Shown here: piece after piece, positions 1 through 7,866 of the stretch
Position numbering within the stretch: the first letter of the stretch is position 1
Layout: each line of letters begins with the position of its first letter
Assembly (NCBI GenBank): GCA_023421135.1
Contig: JAEZUG010000072.1
Span: forward strand, 11,795 to 75,794
Direction: 5' to 3'
DNA from: Candidatus Cloacimonadota bacterium
Lineage (GTDB): Bacteria; Cloacimonadota; Cloacimonadia; Cloacimonadales; Cloacimonadaceae
Length of the DNA stretch: 64,000 bases
The notes under the pieces: model-generated
What the model was told of the DNA's origin: nothing
Seen by the model: only the letters and a program-made list of their open reading frames with translations
Databases searched by the model: none
Position numbers and translations under genes: made by a program

Positions 1-1
1 T

Positions 2-880
2 GACCTTCAGAACATCCCTTCTGATCCTGTAAACTATGAATTTACGCTTGTAGATCCCGTAGCACCGGCAAACAGAAGCGGCATCCTGATTATCGACCAG
101 GACAGTCATAACATCACAAGTTCACCCGAACCTTACGTGACTGATTTCTACAACTATATCCTATCCGGATTTTCTGGAACCAAAGACTTCATCAGTCTGC
201 CGGTTGCCAGCCAAGCTGGGGACACATATCAGGATAGAAGAGACAGAAGACTCGCCTACTCCGATCTGACTCGTTACAAATTGGTGATCTACCATTCTGA
301 TCGACCTGGCGAAAATGGCGACCTCTTCAAAGATTGCGACGGCTTGGTTCTCTACCTGCAAAGTGGCGGAAACCTGCTGATTTCCGGATCAGAGAACTTG
401 GCTGCTGGTACGATTGGCCCCATGGTTAGTAACAATCAACAAACCCTTCTGACAGCATTGGGCATAAACTACTCAGCAACTGCAGTGCAGGCTTCCGGAT
501 CAAACATCAACAACAACCCGTTCTTCCAGAAGGCAATTGGCAGGACAGGTTTCGGTGATATCGCTCTTAAATACGGCACTGGTGACGCTGCAAGCTTTAA
601 CTCTCTGGTTAATCTCAGACAAGGCATGGGAGCTGTGTCCTATTTCGATCCCGCTCTCATCACCGCTGAGCCTATCTTTGGTTATGGTTGCAAACCTACC
701 ACGTCAACTGCTACACCTCCTACTCAAGAACAGTACAACACGTTTAGCCAAAGGATAGTGGGAGTTCGTAATATCAATGGACAAAGTCATGCATATACTC
801 TGGGATTCCCTCTCTCTTACATGATTCAATCTGATGCCAAAGCATTTATGGATCGTGTATTCACAGAGATTGGACTCTAA
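2..880 (+). CDS. C-terminal part of a secreted protein, 5' end outside window
   Basis: The frame is open from the first bases of the window, so this is the 3' end (292 residues visible) of a longer gene. The visible part has a Rossmann-like strand (GILIIDQD), then a long middle that reads like a class-I amidotransferase-like fold often found in exported proteins of the Bacteroidota relatives: YKLVIYHSD followed by LYLQSGGNLLISGSE. The chain ends in KAFMDRVFTEIGL without the proline-asparagine start and basic end of a type IX sorting domain. No catalytic residues can be assigned. A strong terminator lies 24 bp after the stop, so this gene ends its transcription unit. Coding status is firm; the function is unknown. 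Confidence 0.75.
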   Translation, partial: DLQNIPSDPVNYEFTLVDPVAPANRSGILIIDQDSHNITSSPEPYVTDFYNYILSGFSGTKDFISLPVASQAGDTYQDRRDRRLAYSDLTRYKLVIYHSDRPGENGDLFKDCDGLVLYLQSGGNLLISGSENLAAGTIGPMVSNNQQTLLTALGINYSATAVQASGSNINNNPFFQKAIGRTGFGDIALKYGTGDAASFNSLVNLRQGMGAVSYFDPALITAEPIFGYGCKPTTSTATPPTQEQYNTFSQRIVGVRNINGQSHAYTLGFPLSYMIQSDAKAFMDRVFTEIGL

Positions 881-903
881 TAACCCTACCGGATTTATCA
901 TCA

Positions 904-934
904 CCGCCCTTTGTTACAAAGGGCGGTTTTTTTT
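904..934 (+). terminator. Rho-independent terminator
   Basis: A perfect 10-bp stem (CCGCCCTTTG / CAAAGGGCGG) with a TTA loop is followed by eight T. It lies 24 bp after the stop codon of the partial secreted-protein gene. Confidence 0.93.
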
Positions 935-1086
935 AGCATTAACTTTGGTGCCAGGTATCACGAGGGTAGTGAGAGAAGGCGAATACCGAGCTCTCACATC
1001 TTTATGAACTCACTCACTACAAAACATATAGCTCGGAGGATCGTCCGGCAGAGAAGATATTTCTTCGCGATTGAACAAAGAAAAGC

Positions 1087-1118
1087 TTGACACAATCAGC
1101 CCTCCCACGTTTTTGTAC
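1087..1118 (+). promoter_or_regulatory. Possible promoter of tRNA-Leu
   Basis: A perfect -35 hexamer TTGACA is at 1087-1092, 38 bp before the mature tRNA 5' end. The only -10 candidates are poor (TTTGTA or TTGTAC at 1112-1118). The position fits a stable-RNA promoter, but the -10 is not convincing. Confidence 0.35.
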
Positions 1119-1129
1119 CTGAACAACGT

Positions 1130-1217
1130 GCTGAAGTGGTGAAATTGGTATACACGCTAGTTTCAGGGACTAGTGAGCAATGCGCTCATGGGGGTTCGAG
1201 TCCCCCCTTCAGCACCA
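1130..1217 (+). tRNA. tRNA-Leu (anticodon CAG), CCA encoded
   Basis: The acceptor stem GCTGAAG (1130-1136) pairs with CTTCAGC (1207-1213), followed by discriminator A and an encoded CCA (1215-1217). The anticodon arm is CTAGT-TTCAGGG-ACTAG with CAG in the loop centre, reading the leucine codon CUG. The variable arm (TGAGC / GCTCA) is long, as in class II leucine tRNAs. The T arm has stem GGGGG / CCCCC with a TTCGAGT loop. Confidence 0.96.
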
Positions 1218-1382
1218 TTTCTTTTTCCACCGGATTCTACCCTATCACCCCACAATTATTGCTGTTTATCTATATCTCTTTCAGGAGCCATTTCTCACAT
1301 CCACACGCAAACCAATAAAAAAGATTGACTGTTTTTGCACCCAGCACTTTTCTAAACCAAGAAAGTATAAAGGGGAAAGCCT

Positions 1383-1895
1383 ATGAGAAACTACAGTGAT
1401 TTGATCGATAAGCTCAATCTCATCCCACATCCGGAAGGTGGCTATTACCGCAGAAACTGGCAGTCCTTGCTATCTGCCGACATCAAGGATAGTTCGGCCA
1501 GAACACTCTTTACAGGCAGAACCATTGGTTCCTCCATTTTATACCTCCTGCCTTCCATCGAAGTAAGCACCTGGCACCGCACAAGCTGTGACGAGATGTG
1601 GCACCACTACTCCGGCAGTCCTTTGGTCTTGTATAGCCTGAACGCTCAGAAAAGCCTCTCACAACAAATCCTGGGCTCAGATATCGATGCCGGCCAGCTT
1701 CCCCAGATCATTATGCATAGAGGGAACTGGTTTGCAGCAGAGACTGTGGAACCGGATAGTTACACTCTTTGTGGTTGCACTCTATGGCCAGCCTTCACAT
1801 ACTCAGATTTTGAATTGGCAGATATAGCCAAGCTTATAGATGATTATCCTCAATACAAAGCTGAGATTGAACACATAGCTAAAAGAAGCAAATAA
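1383..1895 (+). CDS. Cupin superfamily protein, DUF985 (cupin_5)
   Basis: This 170-residue cytosolic protein matches the whole length of the DUF985/cupin_5 family. The N-terminal signature LIPHPEGGYYRRNW is followed by a beta-barrel motif STWHRTSCDEMWHHYSG whose histidines and glutamate fit a cupin metal site; CTLWPAFTYSDFELAD closes the barrel. The family's reaction is not established. The ATG has a good ribosome site (AAGGGGAAAG, 3 bp upstream). The PhoH-type gene starts 16 bp after the stop, so the two are probably co-transcribed. Family call is firm, function open. Confidence 0.88.
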   Translation: MRNYSDLIDKLNLIPHPEGGYYRRNWQSLLSADIKDSSARTLFTGRTIGSSILYLLPSIEVSTWHRTSCDEMWHHYSGSPLVLYSLNAQKSLSQQILGSDIDAGQLPQIIMHRGNWFAAETVEPDSYTLCGCTLWPAFTYSDFELADIAKLIDDYPQYKAEIEHIAKRSK

Positions 1896-1911
1896 ACCCC
1901 CGGAGATTCTC

Positions 1912-3246
1912 ATGGAAAGAAAGATATTTGTTCTGGACACAAACGTTTTGATCCACAGCCCTCAGGCCCTATTCTCTTTCGAAGATAATCGGGTCGTGAT
2001 CCCCATAGTCGTGATTGAAGAGATAGATCAATTCAAGAAAGGCGTGGATGAGAAAAGTAGAAATGCCCGGCAGATCGGGCGTTATCTGGATGCCCTCAGG
2101 ACAGACGGCAATCTGCAAAAAGGAGTAAAAACTCCCCAAGGCGGAACTATCCAGATCACGGTCAATAACGACGTCACCAATGCCGCCTCCAAGCTCTTCT
2201 TCCTGGATAGAAACGATAACCTGATCATCGGCACCGCTCTCTATTTCAAGGAAAAGTATCCTGAATCCTTGGTAACTTTGGTTTCCAAAGACGTAAACGT
2301 CCGCATCAAAGCAGATTGCGTTGGTATCCACGCCGAAAACTACGAAACCGATAGCATCAAGTTTGACGAGTATTACACTGGCTACAGGACTCAGGAACTC
2401 GAAGCTGAGCTGATGCAGGAGCTGGAATCCAGGAAGTATCTTGGCAACAGCTTTGGAGAGCTATATCCCAACCAATTCCTCAGATTCCTGGAAAAAGATA
2501 ACAACATCAAGACCAAAACCACCAGGTTCAATTCCATCCATAAGTCTGTGTATCTACTCAAAGAGTACTACGGACAGGAAGTCTTTGGCATCAAAGCCCG
2601 GAACTACGAGCAGGAGATGGCTCTCGATTTGCTCCTGGACGATAATATCAAGCTTGTAAGCCTCTCGGGCAAAGCTGGAACAGGAAAGACCCTGCTCGCC
2701 ATGGCCGCCGGTTTGCAGAAAGTGGTGGAAGACGAAAAATACTCCCGCTTGGTAATCTCCAGACCCATCTCCCCCATCGGCAAAGACCTCGGATACCTGC
2801 CTGGCAGCAAAGCTGAGAAATTCAATCCCTGGATGCAGCCCATTTATGATAACATGGACATTCTTCTCTCCCTGCACGATGAAGGCGGAAACTCCAAGAA
2901 CAAAAAGAAGACCAGTCTGAATGATTTCCTGGATTACGGCTTCCTGGAGCTCGAACCCCTCACCTACATCCGCGGAAGAAGCTTACCAGACCAGTATATC
3001 ATAATCGATGAAGCTCAGAACCTCACCCCCCACGAGATGAAGACCATCATCACCCGAGCAGGAGAAAACACCAAGCTGGTGCTCACCGGTGATCCCTACC
3101 AGATTGATCTGCCCTATCTTGATTCTCAGAGCAATGGCTTAACCGTTGCCATTGAGAAACTGAAAGCGGAAGACCTAGTGGGTCACATCACTCTTGATAT
3201 TGGAGAACGCTCCAAGTTGGCTGACCTGGCAGCCAAATACTTCTAA
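1912..3246 (+). CDS. PIN-PhoH protein: RNase-like domain fused to PhoH ATPase
   Basis: Residues 1-140 form a PIN domain (FVLDTNVLIHSP with Asp9, EEIDQ with Glu36/37, acidic LDRND near 99-102), the fold of toxin-type and ribosomal-RNA endonucleases. Residues 225-444 form a PhoH ATPase domain with Walker A GKAGTGKT (253-260) and Walker B IIIDEAQN (Asp366, Glu367). The two-domain layout and 444-residue length match PIN-PhoH proteins such as Bacillus YlaK, thought to act in RNA handling with ATP-driven unwinding. The 12-bp gap to alr and the shared strand suggest co-transcription. Family identity is firm; the RNA substrate is unknown. Confidence 0.92.
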   Translation: MERKIFVLDTNVLIHSPQALFSFEDNRVVIPIVVIEEIDQFKKGVDEKSRNARQIGRYLDALRTDGNLQKGVKTPQGGTIQITVNNDVTNAASKLFFLDRNDNLIIGTALYFKEKYPESLVTLVSKDVNVRIKADCVGIHAENYETDSIKFDEYYTGYRTQELEAELMQELESRKYLGNSFGELYPNQFLRFLEKDNNIKTKTTRFNSIHKSVYLLKEYYGQEVFGIKARNYEQEMALDLLLDDNIKLVSLSGKAGTGKTLLAMAAGLQKVVEDEKYSRLVISRPISPIGKDLGYLPGSKAEKFNPWMQPIYDNMDILLSLHDEGGNSKNKKKTSLNDFLDYGFLELEPLTYIRGRSLPDQYIIIDEAQNLTPHEMKTIITRAGENTKLVLTGDPYQIDLPYLDSQSNGLTVAIEKLKAEDLVGHITLDIGERSKLADLAAKYF

Positions 3247-3258
3247 AAGGCCACCTCT

Positions 3259-5142
3259 ATGACCATTAAAGATCGATCTTGGGTCGAAATCCACCTTGAT
3301 GCCTATCGCGCCAACATCGAGGCCTTAAAGGGCTTCATGGCACAAGGGCAATCCTTCATGCAAATCGTTAAGGCCGATGCCTACGGACACGGGGCTTTTG
3401 AGATCGCTGAACAAGCTCTGGAGCTTGGTGCCGCTCTCTTGGGCGTAGCAAATTGTGAAGAAGGCAAGCTCCTCCGTCTGCAAGGTATCACAGCACCCAT
3501 CCTGGTGCTTTCACCCAGCCTGGACACCGAAATTGACGAGCTGATTGAGTATGAGCTCAGACCCACAATCTCTGCGCTGAATTTTGCCTCTACCCTCAAT
3601 ACACGGCTGAACGAACTGGGTAAACAGCTTCACTATCATCTTAAACTTGATACAGGCATGCACCGTTCCGGATTCTCAGAATCTGATCTGGATGATTTCC
3701 TGAAAGAGCTTCCAAGTCTGAAGCATCTGGTATTGGAGGGGGTGCTCTCTCACTTTGCAGCCAGTGAAAACAATCCGCAGTTTAGCAGAGAGCAGGAAGA
3801 GATCTTTCGTCGGCTGCTACTCAAGTTCAGCCCTCAGCCCAAATTCCTCCACATAGCCAATAGCTCTGCTCTGGTCGGTGGACTGGCCAGCAGCGGGAAT
3901 CTGGTGCGGCTAGGCATCCTAAGCTACGGCATCTACACTGATCAAGGCCAAAGAGCTATGGTTACACTCAAGCCCGTGATGCAGTTTAGAAGCCGCGTGA
4001 GCTTGGTAAAAGATATCAAAAAGGGTGATACCTGCGGATACAACCGTCTTTGGACTGCAGAGCAAGACACCAGGTATGCAATTATCCCCGTTGGCTATGC
4101 AGATGGTTACGATTACCTGCTGGGTAACCAAGCAGTAGTGTCCATCGGAGATCAGCTCTTTCCTGTGATTGGCAAAATTTCGATGGATATGCTCACTATC
4201 GATATCGGGAATAGCACTGTTCAGGTCGGTGACGAAGTTTGCCTGCTGGGTGGAAGCACTCCGAAGACTCATGTGGAAAACCTGGTAGCGAGCTACAACG
4301 GTTCCAGCTACGAGCTGCTCTGCCAGGTGGGACGTCGTGCCCGCCGTTATTTCTATTTATATGGCAAGCTCTGCTCCAGTGCCCCCCTATCCCGGCGTGA
4401 CTTTGTTCCGGCAGATTTTAGTGATGATAAGCTCAATTCCATTATCGAAGCTGCCGTCCTGCAAAGGCTGGATAGTAGTGAGATCGGCTCTATTGTTTAC
4501 CGGGAGATGCTCTCCAATCTCTTTTTTGATAAAGACCGTGAGATTCACTATCGTAAAGACTTCAGACACAGCATCACCCTGAGCGACGGCAACTCGCCCG
4601 GGCATTACGATGTGGAAACTGAACTCAGCTATCGGAAAGTCCTGGATAGCGATTACTTTATTGTAGCCTGTGCTCAGAGTGAGACAGCTCTGCAAGCTTA
4701 TCTCCAGCGTAAGGACGTGGAGTATCGGTGGCTGATGGACGATAAGTTTGAGATCAATCCCCAGAGCTTTGTGGTGAGCTCCATCAAAGTGAACGATCTC
4801 ACCCTAAACACTGAAGCCCGGCAGGAAAGAGGTTGTCTGGAGCTTAGATGCAGCCATCCTGATCTAGGTTTGCTCCTGGGGAAGGAAGTGGATTTTGTGA
4901 TCAACACTCGTACCATCTACCCCAGAAAGTCACATCAAATGAGCATTTTTATCACTGAACTCACCAAAGGTGTAGCCCTGAGCTTTTCTTACCCCTCGCA
5001 CTGGACGGATGTCGAGTGCATCCCCATTTTCTCCGGACAAAACCGTTATCCCAAGATTCATAGAAGCGGAAACAGCATTGAGCTCTGTACCAAGTCTGAG
5101 GAATGGATTTTCCCTCTTAGTGGAGTTGTCTTTGCGTATTGA
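3259..5142 (+). CDS. alr: Alanine racemase with 250-residue C-terminal extension
   Basis: Residues 1-370 are a complete PLP-dependent alanine racemase, making D-alanine for peptidoglycan. PLP lysine is Lys38 in VKADAYGHG; the second catalytic base is Tyr261 in CGYNRLW, followed by IPVGYADGYDYLL; GKISMDMLTIDI and YELLCQVGRR close the beta domain. Known racemases end near here (about 360-390 residues). This one runs to 627. The extra part (about 371-627) has a predicted alpha-beta segment and ends in beta-rich sequence with NSIELCTKSEEWIFPLSGV. I recognise no family in it and see no transmembrane segment. There is no internal stop or frameshift, so the fusion looks genuine. It is the last gene of the cupin-phoH-alr group. 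Confidence 0.93.
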   Translation: MTIKDRSWVEIHLDAYRANIEALKGFMAQGQSFMQIVKADAYGHGAFEIAEQALELGAALLGVANCEEGKLLRLQGITAPILVLSPSLDTEIDELIEYELRPTISALNFASTLNTRLNELGKQLHYHLKLDTGMHRSGFSESDLDDFLKELPSLKHLVLEGVLSHFAASENNPQFSREQEEIFRRLLLKFSPQPKFLHIANSSALVGGLASSGNLVRLGILSYGIYTDQGQRAMVTLKPVMQFRSRVSLVKDIKKGDTCGYNRLWTAEQDTRYAIIPVGYADGYDYLLGNQAVVSIGDQLFPVIGKISMDMLTIDIGNSTVQVGDEVCLLGGSTPKTHVENLVASYNGSSYELLCQVGRRARRYFYLYGKLCSSAPLSRRDFVPADFSDDKLNSIIEAAVLQRLDSSEIGSIVYREMLSNLFFDKDREIHYRKDFRHSITLSDGNSPGHYDVETELSYRKVLDSDYFIVACAQSETALQAYLQRKDVEYRWLMDDKFEINPQSFVVSSIKVNDLTLNTEARQERGCLELRCSHPDLGLLLGKEVDFVINTRTIYPRKSHQMSIFITELTKGVALSFSYPSHWTDVECIPIFSGQNRYPKIHRSGNSIELCTKSEEWIFPLSGVVFAY

Positions 5143-5226
5143 GGTCTTTCACAAGGAGAAGAGGAGCAAAGGAGATTTCAAAACAAAGGGAAAGAGTAAA
5201 AGAGACTAAGGGCGATAGCAGTTGGT
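5143..5226. other. Start of 393-bp intergenic stretch, nothing recognised
   Basis: These 84 bp after the alr stop are A/G-rich and hold no gene or clear signal. The rest of the gap (5227-5535) contains the hairpins, palindromic repeat and convergent terminator listed separately. Confidence 0.5.
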
Positions 5227-5309
5227 GTGCCAAACTCCGATTTGGCACAAAGCTCACATGTCTTTCCCCCAGGCAGCTCCGCTGCCTCTGCCAAACTGGA
5301 GCTTGGCAG
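5227..5309. repeat. Three intergenic hairpins, two related in sequence
   Basis: GTGCCAAA (5227-5234) pairs with TTTGGCAC (5241-5248). GGCAGC (5272-5277) pairs with GCTGCC (5281-5286). CTGCCAA (5288-5294) pairs with TTGGCAG (5303-5309). The first and third share TGCCAAACT and TTGGCA, so they look like two diverged copies of one palindrome. They do not resemble terminators, as no T-run follows. Confidence 0.6.
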
Positions 5310-5333
5310 CCCACACCGTCACTTCTGACTTCT

Positions 5334-5425
5334 CACTCCTAACTCATACGACACCCATGAGACACCCATGAGACACCCATGTGACACCCATGTAAACTCA
5401 TGCGTGTCACATGGGTATGAGATGC
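5334..5425. repeat. Dispersed palindromic repeat, copy 1 (11-bp internal units)
   Basis: Four 11-bp units of the form ACACCCATGAG/TG run from 5351 to about 5391. They lead into a perfect inverted repeat: CCCATGTGACAC (5376-5387) and GTGTCACATGGG (5404-5415) around a 16-nt loop. The same structure occurs reverse-complemented at 16799-16890; its 40-nt core is identical. The element sits between convergent genes and has no coding potential. Confidence 0.85.
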
Positions 5426-5471
5426 GTTTTCAATCAGTGCTGAATTAGGGAGCAAAAGAAAAGTATAGATG

Positions 5472-5508
5472 AAGCGCTGAAGCCGGTCTATGTCCAGCTT
5501 CAGCGCTT
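5472..5508. terminator. Hairpin between convergent genes, likely bidirectional terminator
   Basis: A perfect 12-bp stem, AAGCGCTGAAGC (5472-5483) with GCTTCAGCGCTT (5497-5508), has a 13-nt loop. It lies between the 3' ends of alr (plus) and the small exported protein (minus). On the minus strand a T-rich stretch follows after about 10 nt; on the plus strand the tract is weak (TTTGAGTGTTT). Confidence 0.6.
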
Positions 5509-5535
5509 TGAGTGTTTAATCTAGTAAGGTTGGTT

Positions 5536-5886
5536 TCAGGGTATTTGGATCAAGGTGCAATCGACCACAAAGTTCAAGTTGTCCTCAATATTCGCAAGGA
5601 TGTTGGGTTTGACCATCGTTTTGTATCCTGGCTTACTGATTTCAAGAGCGATAACACCTGATCCCGTAAGGCCTCTTTGAATTCGATAGAAACCATTTGC
5701 ATCAGTTAGGACTGGTAAGGGACTGATGTTTATCAGAGCCACTTCTGCGCCTGGAAGAGGATCTCCCTGGATATCGGTAACTATCCCCTGAACAGTGACC
5801 ACATAGCGCTTCTGAACGCGATCTTGCAGAGCATATAACTGCAAGCTCAGTAACACCAATATTAACGTGACAAAGCGTGTTCTCAT
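5536..5886 (-). CDS. Small exported protein with carboxypeptidase-regulatory-like domain
   Basis: The chosen start gives 116 residues. A codon ATG 12 bp upstream is possible, but its own bases form the ribosome site (GGAGG, 5892-5896) placed correctly for the ATG at 5884-5886, so the downstream start is preferred. Residues 1-20 are a signal peptide (FVTLILVLLSLQLYALQ). Residues 28-110 are one CarboxypepD_reg / transthyretin-like beta-sandwich (VQGIVTDIQGDPLPGAEVAL, then TDANGFYRIQ and ISKPGYKT). Such domains act as extracellular structural modules and have no catalysis. It follows hydG by 60 bp but shares no obvious role with it; a TTGACA box at 5927-5932 may give it its own promoter. Confidence 0.82.
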   Translation of the reverse strand: MRTRFVTLILVLLSLQLYALQDRVQKRYVVTVQGIVTDIQGDPLPGAEVALINISPLPVLTDANGFYRIQRGLTGSGVIALEISKPGYKTMVKPNILANIEDNLNFVVDCTLIQIP

Positions 5887-5946
5887 TCTTACCTCCATTT
5901 TGCGAGAAAACAGAGTTTACTACTTTTGTCAATAATAATCTTCTAC

Positions 5947-7356
5947 TCAATAATACAAATCCCGGCGGCCAGCTTTCATCTCAGCAAGCTTTTCGGTAAC
6001 GGATTGACGCATTGTCTCGTCCTGAATCTCAGCAAGTTCACGCTCTATCAATCTCAGGCCTGAGTCAAGAGTCTTTTGGGAAGAGAAGTCATAGAGATAC
6101 TCGGCAAAAGTAAGAAGGGCGTTGGGTGTGCAGAATCTTTTCACAAATCCGGGAATGGCAAATTCCATGAAGTGTTCGCCAGTTCTTCCGGCTCTGTAGC
6201 AACTGGTGCAGAAAGAAGGAATATAGCCATGTTCTGCCAGTTCATAGATCACTTCATCCAGGCTGCGGGTATCACCCAGCACAAACTGGCTCTTCTTTTT
6301 GGAGACTTCGTCTTTGTTGGAGTAATCTCCAACGCCTATGCTGCTTCCAGCATCGATCTGAGAGACGCCGTAGCGAAGCACTTCATTTCTGATGGCAATG
6401 GGTTCCCTGGCAGTCAGGATCATTCCGGTGTAAGGAACGGAGAGACGAATAGTGGCAACAAGATGCTTAAAATCCTCGTCCGAGACCTGATAAGGAGGAT
6501 GATCGGCAAACTCCGTGCCATTGGCAGGCTCAATTCTGGGGAAGGAAATGGTATGTGGTCCCACTCCAAAGCGATCTTCCAGGTGGATAGTGTGATAGAG
6601 CAAGCCCATCACTTCAAACTTCCAGTCATACAGTCCCATTAATGCCCCAATGCCCAGATCATCTATCCCGGCTTGCATGGCACGATCGAGCCCATCCAAG
6701 CGCCAGAGGAAGCTGCTCTTGGGTCCGCTGGGATGCAGTCTCTTATAGGTCTCTTCATGGTAGGTTTCCTGGAATATCTGGTAGGTGCCAATTCCAACTG
6801 ATTTGACCGTACGGAAGCCTTCGATATCCAGCGGTGCAGCATTGATGTTTACCCGGCGAATCTCACCTTTTTTGTATTTGGTGTCATAGACAGTACGGAC
6901 TGTCTCCGCGATGTAATCTGCACTGTACATAGGATGTTCGCCATAGACCATGATCAGGCGCTTATGTCCAGTCTCCACCAGAGCTTTGGTCTCGTCAATC
7001 AATTGCTGTTTGCTGAGGGTGGATCGCAGGCAATCTTGGTTAGATTGGCGGAATCCGCAATAGACACAGTCATTGATGCACTCGTTGCCCACATAAAGCG
7101 GGGCAAAGAGCACAATACGGTTTCCGTAGATGCGTTCTTTAAGCTCGTGAGCACCTTCGAGGATCATGTTTCTGGTCTCTGGATCGGTCACACTCAAGAG
7201 TGCTGCTGTTTCTATCGGATCCAGTCTCTGTTTGCTGAGAGACTTATCTATGATGTCTTTGATCTGAGACTTGGGGGCGTTTTGTGCAGCTTTGATCTGT
7301 TCAATAATCGTCTCGGTGGGAATAAACGACTTGAGGCCTTCGGTGGAAATCTTCAT
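5947..7356 (-). CDS. hydG: [FeFe]-hydrogenase maturase HydG (tyrosine lyase, radical SAM)
   Basis: HydG cleaves tyrosine to p-cresol and dehydroglycine and turns the latter into the CO and cyanide ligands of the H-cluster. The 469-residue protein has the radical-SAM cysteines CINDCVYC (Cys93, Cys97, Cys100) and, decisively, the HydG-specific C-terminal motif CX2CX22C (Cys383, Cys386, Cys409) that holds the second iron-sulfur cluster. ThiH, the nearest relative, lacks this exact pattern. The ribosome site AGGAGA precedes the ATG. It starts 8 bp after the TM1266-type gene, so both form one unit. No hydE, hydF or hydrogenase gene is in the window. Confidence 0.96.
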   Translation of the reverse strand: MKISTEGLKSFIPTETIIEQIKAAQNAPKSQIKDIIDKSLSKQRLDPIETAALLSVTDPETRNMILEGAHELKERIYGNRIVLFAPLYVGNECINDCVYCGFRQSNQDCLRSTLSKQQLIDETKALVETGHKRLIMVYGEHPMYSADYIAETVRTVYDTKYKKGEIRRVNINAAPLDIEGFRTVKSVGIGTYQIFQETYHEETYKRLHPSGPKSSFLWRLDGLDRAMQAGIDDLGIGALMGLYDWKFEVMGLLYHTIHLEDRFGVGPHTISFPRIEPANGTEFADHPPYQVSDEDFKHLVATIRLSVPYTGMILTAREPIAIRNEVLRYGVSQIDAGSSIGVGDYSNKDEVSKKKSQFVLGDTRSLDEVIYELAEHGYIPSFCTSCYRAGRTGEHFMEFAIPGFVKRFCTPNALLTFAEYLYDFSSQKTLDSGLRLIERELAEIQDETMRQSVTEKLAEMKAGRRDLYY

Positions 7357-7364
7357 CTTTTCTC

Positions 7365-7616
7365 CTAATCTATCTTCAATGTTATTGTCTTTACTTTCAC
7401 GGATTTGATCTGGCCGAGTTTTCCGGAGAATGCACCCATCTCATCGAGGCTGAGCTCCATGATGAGAAAGATTACGGAGACATTTTTGTCGCGCATGGGG
7501 TAGCCTACTCTTAGCAGAATGCTGGAGGCATAATCGTGCAGAAGCTCTGATACTGGCTGGAACGCTCTCTCGGGGTCGTTCACCACAATAGTGACAATGT
7601 GTCTTTTCTTATCCAT
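7365..7616 (-). CDS. TM1266-family iron-only hydrogenase system regulator
   Basis: The protein has 83 residues from the ATG at 7614-7616, chosen because GAGGAG sits just upstream; the frame stays open 25 codons further but without a ribosome site. It matches the small ferredoxin-fold/ACT-like TM1266 family that is regularly found next to hydrogenase maturation genes: RHIVTIVVNDPERAFQPVSELLHDYASSILLRVGYP, then NVSVIFLIMELSLDEMGAFSGKLGQIKSVKVKT (motif positions 5-79). Members are presumed regulators, but a DNA or ligand target is not established. It is the promoter-proximal gene of the hydG unit. Confidence 0.85.
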   Translation of the reverse strand: MDKKRHIVTIVVNDPERAFQPVSELLHDYASSILLRVGYPMRDKNVSVIFLIMELSLDEMGAFSGKLGQIKSVKVKTITLKID

Positions 7617-7788
7617 ATCTCCTCGGGTGCGGGGGGATTCTTTGGATAAGAGGGTGAACTCTTTATCCCTTGATGGCAGATGATCCCCCATCGCAGGTTT
7701 GATTCAAATTCTTTGGGTCTGGTAACCTGAACCCCTCTAAATCGCTAGAACTTAGCCTTTTATCAGGATCCTTAGTCTATCTTTAGAT

Positions 7789-7818
7789 ACTATAATAAAC
7801 AGAGTGTATATCTGGCAA
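7789..7818 (-). promoter_or_regulatory. Possible promoter of the TM1266-hydG unit
   Basis: On the minus strand TTGCCA (7813-7818) and TATAGT (7789-7794) are separated by 18 bp, each matching five of six consensus bases. The start codon lies about 170 nt further on, which would leave a long leader with no recognised structure. Confidence 0.4.
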
Positions 7819-7866
7819 GCAATTTCTGAAGTATTTGCAGAATCAGGGATGCTTCACTTGCGCCAG

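Noticed and set aside
1136..1318. Short open frames across the tRNA
   Set aside because: They are translations of tRNA-Leu and its 3' flank.
5351..5391. Regular 11-bp repeats resembling a CRISPR array
   Set aside because: Units are only 11 bp and adjoin without spacers, and no cas genes are near.
6076..6642. 188-codon open frame on the plus strand inside hydG
   Set aside because: It is antisense to HydG's conserved motifs and has no homology-like features.
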